The translations under genes were made by a program, and so were the position numbers. A DNA stretch of 7,343 nucleotides from Actinomycetes bacterium. Its GTDB lineage: Bacteria > Actinomycetota > Acidimicrobiia > Acidimicrobiales > Acidimicrobiaceae. The stretch is from positions 1 to 7,343 of the forward strand of contig JAJYGZ010000198.1 of NCBI GenBank assembly GCA_021790495.1, given 5' to 3'. Below are positions 1 through 5,827 of the stretch, piece by piece. Under the pieces are notes generated by a model. It did not search any database and was not told where the DNA came from. It saw only the letters and a list, made by a program, of their open reading frames with translations. The number at the start of each line of letters is the position of its first letter. Position 1 is the stretch's first letter.

Positions 1-353
1 ATCGCTTCCCCTCGGCAATGGCCAAACGAGTGTTGGCAACCTGTGAAGTCGTGGCGCGACAGTATGGCGGCGACGCCTCAAAGATCTGGCGTGAGGCAAA
101 GGATGGAGCTGACCTCTTCACGCGAATCAATGCGCTTCCTGGCTTTGGTCCCGACAAGACGCGTATCTTTATCGCGCTGTTAGGAAAGCAGGTAGGACTT
201 TCCCAGCATGGTTGGCGCGAGGTTTCCCAACCCTTCGGCGACGAGGGAACGCACATGAGCGTGGCCGACATAACCGACACCGCGTCTCTCAGCGCGGTCC
301 GCGAATTCAAACAAGAGATGAAGCGCCTCCACAAGCTTGGAGGAACCTCTTGA
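1..353 (+). CDS. HhH-GPD family base-excision DNA repair protein (3' part, 5' end outside window)
   Basis: This is the C-terminal part of a small helix-hairpin-helix protein of the HhH-GPD glycosylase superfamily, the type common in actinobacteria as an uncharacterised conserved protein. The reading frame is open to the window edge: codons before the ATG at 18 read R-F-P-S-A and run into MAKRV, which matches the internal FPxxMAKRV stretch of this family, so the ATG at 18 is probably internal. The HhH element is visible as ALPGFGPDKTRIFIALLGK, followed by a GW-R segment and a charged C-terminal helix. No cysteine cluster like the Fe-S motif of endonuclease III is seen in this part. The family is presumed to act on damaged bases, but its substrate is not known from sequence. 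The stop TGA (351-353) overlaps the probable thiE start, suggesting co-translation. Identity of the family is fairly sure; enzymatic activity is inferred. Confidence 0.85.
   Translation, partial: RFPSAMAKRVLATCEVVARQYGGDASKIWREAKDGADLFTRINALPGFGPDKTRIFIALLGKQVGLSQHGWREVSQPFGDEGTHMSVADITDTASLSAVREFKQEMKRLHKLGGTS
339..343 (+). promoter_or_regulatory. Shine-Dalgarno GGAGG deciding the thiE start
   Basis: GGAGG lies 6 nt before a TTG at 350-352. It sits about 24 nt before the ATG at 368, too far to serve that codon. It therefore favours the TTG start, which overlaps the upstream TGA as TTGA. Confidence 0.6.
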
Positions 354-982
354 GAGACTCAAGTGCGATGTCAAGACGCAGTCTTTACCTCTGCGTCGAT
401 CTGCGCGACGACCTAGTCGCGCTTGTGGGCGCCGCTATCGACGGTGGCGTCGACGTGATTCAACTGCGAGAAAAGTCTGCCGAGGCGATCCCGATAATTC
501 GGGCAGCAGAATCGATCGCACCGATATGCCAGGCTAACGCGGTGCCGTTTTTCGTCAACGACCGCGTCGACATCGCCTTCGCGGTTGGCGCAGACGGGGT
601 ACACCTCGGCCAGTCCGACCTATCCCCTGCCACAGCAAGGGCGTTGGTTGGCGATTCCCTTATGATCGGACGTTCCACCCATGCCAAAACTGAACTCGAC
701 AACGCAATCTTGGAAGATATCGACTACGTATCCGCCGGACCAATTGAAGCGACTCCAACCAAACCGGGCAGGGCTGGAACCGGTCTCGAATATCTCGCCT
801 ACGCCAGCGCGACATCCCAGCTTCCGGTCTTTGTGACCGGCGGGGTTACCCCCGAAAAGATAGGCGCGCTCGCGGCCGCAGGCGCCGCGCACTTCGTGGT
901 AGTCAGATATATCCTCGAAGCTAGCGACCCCCTTAAAGCGGCACGCCAGTTGCGACGGGCCATAGATGCGGAACTCGGATAG
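350..982 (+). CDS. thiE: Thiamine phosphate synthase
   Basis: ThiE joins the pyrimidine unit (HMP-PP) to the thiazole phosphate to give thiamine monophosphate in the cytoplasm. The TIM-barrel motifs are all present, numbered from the TTG start: QLREK (38-42, pyrophosphate/pyrimidine side), VNDR (69-72), GADGVHLGQ (80-88), IGRSTH (106-111), SAGPIEATPTK (128-138, phosphate-binding loop and thiazole contact), TGGV (163-166) and a final GAAHFVVVRYI in place of the usual GAxGVAVVxAI. At 210 residues it matches the family length. The start is chosen at TTG 350 because GGAGG is 6 nt upstream and the codon overlaps the previous stop. An ATG at 368 would give 204 residues and still keep the whole fold. 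The long open frame back to 212 lacks family similarity and overlaps the HhH gene. The end of the gene faces the hydrolase gene on the other strand. Confidence 0.93.
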   Translation: MRDSSAMSRRSLYLCVDLRDDLVALVGAAIDGGVDVIQLREKSAEAIPIIRAAESIAPICQANAVPFFVNDRVDIAFAVGADGVHLGQSDLSPATARALVGDSLMIGRSTHAKTELDNAILEDIDYVSAGPIEATPTKPGRAGTGLEYLAYASATSQLPVFVTGGVTPEKIGALAAAGAAHFVVVRYILEASDPLKAARQLRRAIDAELG

Positions 983-1072
983 CCCTTCCCCCTAAAGCCC
1001 CCCTCGCTCCATCCGGGCCAGGAGGCTTCCAGGCATTGCCTCGCGCTGGGGAACCGAAGTTCGCGGAATCGC

Positions 1073-1834
1073 TTACGAGACGATCCTCGCCAACCATCCC
1101 ACAAGTAGCGCCAAGACCCGGGGGTCGGCGCGAAGCGACTCGCCACCTGCGTTGAGAACATGCAGTTCTCCGATCCCGTCGACATCTTCGAGAAGTTGAC
1201 GCAGTGCTTCCTCGGGCACGGCCCGATCATCGGCACCGTGAATCACGAGCCAGGGAATCTGGCCGAGACGTGGTGCCGTCTTGGCCGGGTCGATCGCGAG
1301 ATACTCGTTCTCCCACCCCTTGATGGTCTCAACTGCCGAAGGCACTCCCACGCCAAAAGCCTCAAGCTGGTCAGCAATTTCATAGCTGTTCAGACCATAC
1401 GGCGGCACCGAGGGTACCGTCGAGACGGTCACTACGCCCACGACCTTGGGTGCTTCCGCCGCGGCAGCGAGCGTCTGAAGGGTGATCATCTCAAAGCCCA
1501 CCAAAAAAACCGCGGCTATGCCCACGGTCTCGGTCAGATACTCGACAACTTTGAGGATGTCTTGTTTCCAACGGAGCGGAGAAAACGTTCCTTTTGATGT
1601 TCCGACCCCCGATGGAAGTAGCACTGCGACCAGTGCATTAGACGCTGAAGACAAGCGCCTTGCGTACTCTTCGAGGAATAGGTCGACGTCGACTCCGGTG
1701 ACTTTTGGAGCAGATGGCACTCCATAAGTTACCAACAGCGCACGCTCGGCAACCTGACTGGAGGCTTTTGTTCGGGACTCATCTATAACCAGCACCGACA
1801 GCGCACCGCCGCTCCCAGGCACCTCAATTACCAC
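1073..1834 (-). CDS. Alpha/beta-hydrolase-fold protein, probable pseudoenzyme (catalytic Ser and His replaced)
   Basis: The layout over 253 residues follows small alpha/beta hydrolases: a first strand and oxyanion-type turn (LLVTYGVPSAP, 33-43), a GTSKGTFSPLRWKQD segment (78-92) like the GxSxGDFS..GW.xD motif of these proteins, the nucleophile-elbow strand (VFLVGFEMIT, 109-118), the acid strand (VIHGADDRAVP, 197-207) and a C-terminal DPRVLALLVGWL helix (237-248). The nucleophile position of the usual GFSxGG is Glu115 (codon GAG, 1490-1492). The usual GAGH histidine position is Glu232 (GAG, 1139-1141). The usual HG oxyanion pair reads Tyr37-Gly38. Asp202 or Asp203 of the acid loop remains. It is therefore unlikely to be an active serine hydrolase and may be a binding or regulatory protein. 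The start is GTG 1832-1834: the same frame has a TGA six codons upstream, and a GGGAG lies about 6 nt before the GTG. It lies 78 nt downstream of the AhpD-like gene on the same strand, so co-transcription is likely. Confidence 0.8.
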   Translation of the reverse strand: MVIEVPGSGGALSVLVIDESRTKASSQVAERALLVTYGVPSAPKVTGVDVDLFLEEYARRLSSASNALVAVLLPSGVGTSKGTFSPLRWKQDILKVVEYLTETVGIAAVFLVGFEMITLQTLAAAAEAPKVVGVVTVSTVPSVPPYGLNSYEIADQLEAFGVGVPSAVETIKGWENEYLAIDPAKTAPRLGQIPWLVIHGADDRAVPEEALRQLLEDVDGIGELHVLNAGGESLRADPRVLALLVGWLARIVS

Positions 1835-1912
1835 GCGATTCTCCCACCATCAACGACCAAGCCATTTCGACGATACCAGGATCGAGGACGACGACCGGGA
1901 GGCCCCTTCGAA

Positions 1913-2290
1913 TTAGCCAAGCGCTGGCTCGGGATGCGCCGCGGCATAAAACTCCAGAAACGCCTCCCACGCCCGCGGGCCGTACACGGTACCGGGCCCG
2001 CCGAGCATCAGCACTGCAACGCCGAGCATCTCGGCCATCTGCTGCGGGGTCACCCCCTTCCTCACTGCTGAACGGGCATGGTTCGCGATACATCCGTCGC
2101 ACTCTCGCGCCACCGCGATCGCGATCGCGATAAGTTCCTTCGTCCCACCGCTTAGTTCGCCTTCGGCGACTGCCGATTTTGAAAGCTCAGCAAAAGCGCG
2201 CCAAACATCCGGTATGTGCGATCGCAAATCCTTCGCTGGGCCAGCTAGATCCGATAGTACCTTCTGGTACTCGTGGCCTTGGTCATCCAT
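1913..2290 (-). CDS. Carboxymuconolactone decarboxylase / AhpD-like CxxC protein
   Basis: A 125-residue all-helical protein of the CMD/AhpD superfamily. The redox motif ECDGCIANH (63-71) has the E-C-x-x-C-x-x-x-H arrangement of alkylhydroperoxidase AhpD, where the two cysteines form the active disulfide and the Glu and His act in proton relay. A TPQQMAEMLGVAVLMLGGP segment (81-99) is the second conserved helix pair. This points to a peroxidase or thiol-redox role rather than the lactone decarboxylase PcaC, which lacks the cysteines. The ATG at 2288-2290 is chosen over upstream codons because GGGAG lies about 7 nt before it and homology-like sequence begins there; an open frame continues upstream to 2338. 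It follows the acyl-CoA dehydrogenase on the same strand after 142 nt, with its own candidate promoter, and precedes the pseudo-hydrolase. The natural oxidant or partner reductase cannot be read from the sequence. Confidence 0.87.
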   Translation of the reverse strand: MDDQGHEYQKVLSDLAGPAKDLRSHIPDVWRAFAELSKSAVAEGELSGGTKELIAIAIAVARECDGCIANHARSAVRKGVTPQQMAEMLGVAVLMLGGPGTVYGPRAWEAFLEFYAAAHPEPALG

Positions 2291-2322
2291 TACGATCTCC
2301 CGCCTTTGTAGTTTCTTGCCAG

Positions 2323-2351
2323 AACTTAGCAAAACCACGGCGGCAGACCAA
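2323..2351 (-). promoter_or_regulatory. Candidate promoter of the AhpD-like gene
   Basis: Reading the minus strand, TTGGTC (2346-2351) and TAAGTT (2323-2328) are separated by 17 nt, with the start codon about 33 nt further on. The -35 match is weak. The -10 core GCTAAGT is repeated 30 bp upstream (2354-2360), so a second promoter or a binding-site pair is also possible. Prediction by eye only. Confidence 0.35.
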
Positions 2352-2402
2352 ATACTTAGCGGCGCGATGAAGGCCCGGGCGCGCTGTCTTGGCCCAAAGC
2401 TG

Positions 2403-2424
2403 GGGGTCTATGGCGTTTGACCCC
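2403..2424 (-). terminator. Possible hairpin terminator after the acyl-CoA dehydrogenase gene
   Basis: GGGGTC (2403-2408) and GACCCC (2419-2424) are perfect 6-bp inverted arms with a 10-nt loop, lying 8 nt beyond the acyl-CoA dehydrogenase stop. Only a short T run follows on the minus strand, so it is a weak intrinsic terminator at best and may be only an mRNA-end structure. Confidence 0.3.
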
Positions 2425-2432
2425 TTGGCCGA

Positions 2433-3548
2433 TCAGATCCCGACCTTGGTGGCGAGCCTTTCGCGGTGATAAGACGCATCGCCAAAGAGCAGCTGCGACG
2501 CTTTGGCACGTTTGAAGTAGAGGTGGGCGTCGTGCTCCCAGGTAAAGCCGATACCGCCGTGGATCTGAATGGTGTCTGCAGCTGCGCTGAAATAGGCATC
2601 GGAACAGAAAGCTTTCGCCAGCGGTGCGGCAATCGACAACTCGTCGCCATCTTGATCGGCAACCCAGCTGGCATAGTACGCGGCGGACCTCGCCGACTCG
2701 ACCTCGACCAACATGTCGGCGCACTTGTGTTTTATAGCCTGAAAACTACCGATGGCGCGGCCAAATTGAATTCGCGACTTCGCATAGTCAACCGACATCT
2801 CCAAGCACCGCGAAGCCCCTCCAACTTGCTCGGAAGCGAGGGCCACGCAAGCCATGTCCAAGGTTCTTTCTAGAGCCGCCGATCCGCCGCCCTCCTCGCC
2901 AATCAACCTGGCCGGAGTCCCAATGAAGGAAATTCGAGCCATCTTGCGAGTGGTGTCCAGCGTCGGTATCGGAGTTATCTCCATATTGGGGGCATCCGAC
3001 GCGACGACAAAGACCGAGATTCCAGCGGCACTTCGAGCCGCGACGACGATGAGATCGGCCACCAAAGCATCGATAACGTAAGACTTCGAGCCGCTCAGCG
3101 TCCACTCGCCCTCCGCACCACTTGCCGTCGTCGCCATGGTGTTGATATCCCAGCTGCCGTCGTCTTCGGTTATCGCAAGAGCTGCGATAGCCTCACCCGC
3201 GGCAATCGCTGGCAAAAACTGAGCATTTGCGCTTTCGTCACCACTGTTGATTATCGCATTGGTCCCGAGCGCGACGGTCGAGAAGTACGGCCCGCAATAT
3301 AACGCCCGCCCCATCTCCTCAAATACGATGCCGAGCTCGACCGAGCCGTAACCCGAACCGCCATAGGCCTCAGGGATCGCCAAACCTACCAGCCCCAATT
3401 GTTGGGCAAGAAGAGTCCAGACCCCGCTGTCGTAACCGCGCTCAGTTTCCATTAGCCGACGCACCTCTGACGATGGAGACTTGTCTTCGAGGAAACGGCG
3501 TACGGAGCGTCGCAACTCCTCCTGCTCTGGTGAAAATGCGAAATTCAC
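2433..3548 (-). CDS. Acyl-CoA dehydrogenase, FadE-like
   Basis: A flavoprotein of 371 residues that would introduce a double bond alpha-beta to the CoA thioester of a fatty, branched or sterol-side-chain acid. The N-terminal helical domain starts NFAFSPEQEELRRSVRRFL. The central beta domain carries the FAD-contact region ALAITEDDGSWD (123-134, in place of the usual TEPxxGSD). The C-terminal helical domain has the SRIQFGRAIGSFQAIKHKCADM block (258-279) and QIHGGIGFTWEHDAHLYFKRA (328-348). Glu338 in FTWE falls where medium-chain acyl-CoA dehydrogenase has its catalytic base, so the protein should be active. The HGGIGFTWEHD..LYFKRAK signature resembles actinobacterial FadE proteins, some of which work as heteromers; no partner acyl-CoA dehydrogenase is seen here. 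The start is GTG (3546-3548) with AGGGGA just upstream. The substrate cannot be assigned. It diverges from the metallo-hydrolase gene across a 167-nt regulatory gap. Confidence 0.93.
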   Translation of the reverse strand: MNFAFSPEQEELRRSVRRFLEDKSPSSEVRRLMETERGYDSGVWTLLAQQLGLVGLAIPEAYGGSGYGSVELGIVFEEMGRALYCGPYFSTVALGTNAIINSGDESANAQFLPAIAAGEAIAALAITEDDGSWDINTMATTASGAEGEWTLSGSKSYVIDALVADLIVVAARSAAGISVFVVASDAPNMEITPIPTLDTTRKMARISFIGTPARLIGEEGGGSAALERTLDMACVALASEQVGGASRCLEMSVDYAKSRIQFGRAIGSFQAIKHKCADMLVEVESARSAAYYASWVADQDGDELSIAAPLAKAFCSDAYFSAAADTIQIHGGIGFTWEHDAHLYFKRAKASQLLFGDASYHRERLATKVGI

Positions 3549-3571
3549 GAAGTCCCCTATCAGATCGGCAA

Positions 3572-3600
3572 AGTAACAGAAAATATCATTTTCAATTCAA
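3572..3600 (-). promoter_or_regulatory. Candidate promoter of the acyl-CoA dehydrogenase gene with palindromic operator in its spacer
   Basis: On the minus strand, TTGAAT (3595-3600) and GTTACT (3572-3577) are 17 nt apart. The spacer (3578-3594) contains a perfect inverted repeat GAAAAT-ATC-ATTTTC at 3579-3593. Transcription would begin about 17 nt before the GTG start, leaving room for the AGGGGA ribosome-binding site. A palindrome in this place is typical of a repressor site that blocks RNA polymerase. The -10 match is modest, and no regulator gene is in the window to assign to it. Confidence 0.4.
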
Positions 3601-3617
3601 TAGCCAAATTTAGCCAA
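3601..3617. repeat. Tandem direct repeat TAGCCAA x2, 10-bp period
   Basis: TAGCCAA occurs at 3601-3607 and again at 3611-3617, one helical turn apart, immediately beyond the -35 hexamer of the predicted acyl-CoA dehydrogenase promoter. The spacing and place would suit a regulator binding the same face of the DNA, but chance is possible for a 7-mer. Confidence 0.4.
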
Positions 3618-3663
3618 GCTGCCGCGGCGATGCGCGCCAATCAAGGACCCACCGAGAATTCCC

Positions 3664-3693
3664 ATGACGACCATGGCCTTGGCGGGCTAAGTT
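3664..3693 (+). promoter_or_regulatory. Candidate promoter of the metallo-hydrolase gene
   Basis: ATGACG (3664-3669) and TAAGTT (3688-3693) are 18 nt apart, and the hydrolase ATG is 22 nt beyond the -10 hexamer with GGGAG (3704-3708) between. Four of six bases match a TTGACA -35. Prediction by eye only. Confidence 0.35.
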
Positions 3694-3715
3694 TAAGACC
3701 AAAGGGAGTTCCAAA

Positions 3716-4336
3716 ATGTCTTCAACCTTAAGTCCTTTCTATAGCGACTCTTCGGTGCAAGCCTACCGATTATCCGTTGGTCCAGTAGACAACAACGTTT
3801 ACATCGTTCGCTGCCGAACCACGGGAGAAGCCGTTCTGATCGATGCCGCCAACGAACACGAACGCCTCTTGGACCTCTGCACTTCACTGCAGGTACGCAA
3901 GGTGGTGGAGACCCATGGCCACTGGGATCACATTGCGGCGGTTCCCCAAGTGCGCGACGCGGGCTATTCGGTTGCGATCTCCTCCCAAGACGCCGCTCTT
4001 CTCGAGGGGTACGACGAAGTCATTGCCGACGGAGACGTTATCGCCGTCGGCAATATCACCCTCGAAGTCATCCACACTCCAGGGCACACCCCAGGCTCGT
4101 TGTGCTTTTTTGTCCCCGGTACGCCACTTCTCTTCACTGGAGACACCCTCTTCCCGGGCGGTCCGGGCGCCACTGGGTTTGAAGGCGGAGACTTTCCGAC
4201 GATCATCGACTCGATCGAAAAAAGGATCTTCGCCCGCTTCTCAAAGGACACCCAAGTCCTTCCGGGGCACGGCCTCGATACCACCATAGGCAAGGAATAT
4301 CCTGAACTTGACGCCTGGATCGCGCGGGGATGGTGA
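3716..4336 (+). CDS. MBL-fold metallo-hydrolase, glyoxalase II-like
   Basis: A cytoplasmic metallo-beta-lactamase-fold protein of 206 residues. All metal-binding motifs are intact: THGHWDH (66-72, the HxHxDH signature), the HTPGHTPGS loop (120-128) with His124, TGD (141-143) with the bridging Asp143, and LPGHG (182-186) with His185. The N-terminal PVDNNVYIVRC strand and the size resemble the short hydroxyacylglutathione-hydrolase-like proteins that cleave thioesters. Actinobacteria usually lack glutathione and use other thiols, so the true substrate is open; it could be a thioester, lactone or mycothiol conjugate. The longer C-terminal substrate-binding helical domain of true glyoxalase II is absent. 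The start ATG has GGGAG 7 nt upstream. It is followed 99 nt later by the nitroreductase gene on the same strand. Fold and metal site are sure; substrate is not. Confidence 0.93.
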   Translation: MSSTLSPFYSDSSVQAYRLSVGPVDNNVYIVRCRTTGEAVLIDAANEHERLLDLCTSLQVRKVVETHGHWDHIAAVPQVRDAGYSVAISSQDAALLEGYDEVIADGDVIAVGNITLEVIHTPGHTPGSLCFFVPGTPLLFTGDTLFPGGPGATGFEGGDFPTIIDSIEKRIFARFSKDTQVLPGHGLDTTIGKEYPELDAWIARGW

Positions 4337-4435
4337 ATTGGCAATTCGTCGGATGTACTTTGGCGGCAAATACTCCTTGACCAGAGTCCGCGCCTGGCAG
4401 TTGAGCCGAGCAGATAGTTCGGGGACTCGCGCCTC

Positions 4436-5026
4436 TTGAAGTCCCAAACCAATGCAGTTATCCAGGCAATATTTAAGCGTCGCTCCATCGGTCGTCTCAA
4501 GAAGCCCGGCCCGAGCGAAGCCGAGCTGATCACGATACTTCGATCCGGGGCGGCTGCGCCGGATCATAAACTAACGCGCCCATTTTGGTTCGTGGTGTTT
4601 GAAGGCAGGGCGCGCGAAGAATTCGGAACCGTAATGGTCGAATCGCTGATGAAACGAGCTGCCGCAGAGAATTTCACGCCGACCCAAGGCCAGATCGAAA
4701 AGGAACGCTCGAAGTTTCTTCGGGCACCGCTCGTCATCGCGGTGGTGGCCATTCGCCACCGCGACATTCATGTTCCCGATCAAGAGATCATCTCGGCGGG
4801 CGCGGCTGCAGCCCAGAACATGCTCATTGCCGCAACGTCGCTGGGATTCGGGTCGATTTGGCGTACCGGATCAGCCGCATATGACACCGAAGTCAAGTTG
4901 GCGCTGGGCGTGCGCGAGGACGACTTTGTTATCGGCTTTCTCTATTTCGGGTCGCTCGACGACGGATTGGAACTTCAACCCAATGATCCCGAACTCAGCG
5001 CAATAGTGTCGGTTTGGGAAGGATAA
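4436..5026 (+). CDS. Nitroreductase family protein, YdjA-like
   Basis: A 196-residue FMN-dependent oxidoreductase of the nitroreductase superfamily. Features shared, from memory, with E. coli YdjA are the N-terminal RRS (15-17) that contacts FMN phosphate, APDHK (41-45), FLRAPLVIAVVA (94-105), the AAAAQNMLIAA helix (123-133), GFGSIWRTG (137-145) and GFLYFG (167-172). The physiological substrate of this branch is not settled; members reduce nitro compounds or quinones in vitro. The start is TTG at 4436-4438: the same frame has a TAG at 4415-4417, no ATG or GTG lies between it and the conserved AIFKRRS, and the only purine-rich stretch is GGGGA, about 10 nt upstream. The gene lies 54 nt before sufC on the same strand, so partial co-expression with the iron-sulfur genes is possible, although sufC appears to have its own promoter. 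Confidence 0.9.
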   Translation: MKSQTNAVIQAIFKRRSIGRLKKPGPSEAELITILRSGAAAPDHKLTRPFWFVVFEGRAREEFGTVMVESLMKRAAAENFTPTQGQIEKERSKFLRAPLVIAVVAIRHRDIHVPDQEIISAGAAAAQNMLIAATSLGFGSIWRTGSAAYDTEVKLALGVREDDFVIGFLYFGSLDDGLELQPNDPELSAIVSVWEG

Positions 5027-5067
5027 TTTCTACTACGGTCATAGGGGAAATAACCAGACTTCTCGTC

Positions 5068-5073
5068 TAAGCT
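5068..5073 (+). promoter_or_regulatory. -10-like hexamer TAAGCT placed for leaderless sufC mRNA
   Basis: TAAGCT ends 7 nt before the A of the sufC ATG, the usual distance to a transcription start, while no convincing ribosome-binding site is present. This would give a leaderless transcript. No good -35 hexamer is visible 16-18 nt upstream, where the sequence reads about GGGAAA, so the call is tentative. Confidence 0.35.
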
Positions 5074-5080
5074 TTAAGAG

Positions 5081-5827
5081 ATGGAAGCCCCATTATTTGA
5101 ACTCAAGGATCTCCACGTCTCTACAGAAGATACCGAGATACTCAAAGGCGTCGATCTGGTCGTCCAACCAGGCGAGATTCATGCTCTCATGGGTCCCAAC
5201 GGCTCTGGCAAGACAACGCTAGCGTCAACGCTGCTCGGACATCCCGACTATCGGATTACCAGTGGCGCAATTTACTTCAAGGGCGAGGACATCACCGAGT
5301 GGAGCACCGACGTGAGAGGCAAGGCGGGGATTTTCCTGGCCTTCCAATATCCCGAAGCGATCAGCGGAGTATCCGTAGTGCAATTTCTGCGCCAGGCGAT
5401 GAGCGCGCGAAAGGGAATTGACGTGTCGGCACTGGAAGTTCGCTTTTCGATGCTCGATTGGATGGCGCGCCTCGGAATGGACCCTTCGTTCGCCGAAAGG
5501 TATCTGAACGAGGGATTTTCCGGTGGCGAGAAAAAGCGCAACGAGGTTCTGCAACTCGCGATGCTCGAACCCGACTTCGCTATTCTCGACGAGACCGACT
5601 CTGGTCTGGATATCGACGCCCTCCGGGTCGTCTCGCGCGGAATCAACGAGGTTCGCTCAATACGCCCTGAACTCTCCGTGCTCTTGATAACGCATTACCA
5701 GAGAATCCTCGACGAGATCAAGCCGGATCGGGTCCACGTGCTGATTGACGGGAGAATCGCTGAAAGCGGATCGATCGAACTCGTGGAAAAGCTTGAAAAG
5801 GAGGGCTACGAAGGATGGAAGCTGTAG
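5081..5827 (+). CDS. sufC: Fe-S cluster assembly ATPase SufC
   Basis: SufC is the ABC-type ATPase of the cytoplasmic SufBCD scaffold on which iron-sulfur clusters are built. The 248-residue protein has every hallmark: Walker A GPNGSGKT (38-45), Q-loop FQYPEAISGVSV (88-99, characteristic of SufC), the extended ABC signature FSGGEKKRNE (146-155), Walker B FAILDE (166-171) running into the SufC-specific TDSGLDID (172-179), and switch His205. There is no membrane domain, as expected for this soluble family. The start ATG matches where SufC proteins begin (FELKDLHVS). It overlaps sufS by 13 nt, so the two are translationally coupled. sufB and sufD, usually beside sufC, are not in this window: the gene immediately upstream is a nitroreductase. 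Initiation appears leaderless. Assignment is secure. Confidence 0.97.
   Translation: MEAPLFELKDLHVSTEDTEILKGVDLVVQPGEIHALMGPNGSGKTTLASTLLGHPDYRITSGAIYFKGEDITEWSTDVRGKAGIFLAFQYPEAISGVSVVQFLRQAMSARKGIDVSALEVRFSMLDWMARLGMDPSFAERYLNEGFSGGEKKRNEVLQLAMLEPDFAILDETDSGLDIDALRVVSRGINEVRSIRPELSVLLITHYQRILDEIKPDRVHVLIDGRIAESGSIELVEKLEKEGYEGWKL
5800..5804 (+). promoter_or_regulatory. Shine-Dalgarno GGAGG for sufS inside sufC
   Basis: GGAGG within an AAAAGGAGGG stretch lies 10 nt before the sufS ATG and inside the final codons of sufC. It supports the start at 5815 and translational coupling of the two genes. Confidence 0.55.

Noticed and set aside
212..349. Extension of thiE upstream to an ATG at 212 (256 residues)
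   Set aside because: The extra residues are Arg-rich and unlike ThiE, and lie wholly over the HhH-GPD gene in another frame.
983..1072. Searched for a terminator between the converging thiE and hydrolase genes
   Set aside because: Only short imperfect inverted repeats such as AGGCATTGCCT with no loop room and no T-tract; nothing convincing.
1824..2102. Minus-strand open frame of 92 codons overlapping the AhpD-like gene and the following gap
   Set aside because: Its Arg/Gly-rich composition is typical of an out-of-frame reading of a GC-rich gene; no family is recognisable.
2356..2724. Overlapping open frames on both strands within the acyl-CoA dehydrogenase gene
   Set aside because: Shadows of a well-supported gene, with low-complexity Arg/Cys-rich translation.
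3664..3690. Eight-residue upstream ORF (ATG ACG ACC ATG ... TAA) before the metallo-hydrolase
   Set aside because: It overlaps the predicted -35 and -10 hexamers, so it would not be transcribed from that promoter, and it has no clear ribosome-binding site.
4337..4435. TTGACC at 4377-4382 as a -35 for the nitroreductase
   Set aside because: No acceptable -10 hexamer lies 16-18 nt downstream.
5046..5070. ECF-sigma-like promoter before sufC (GGAAAT with CGTCTAA)
   Set aside because: The spacing between the two elements is about 12-14 nt, shorter than the usual 16-17 or more for ECF sigma factors.
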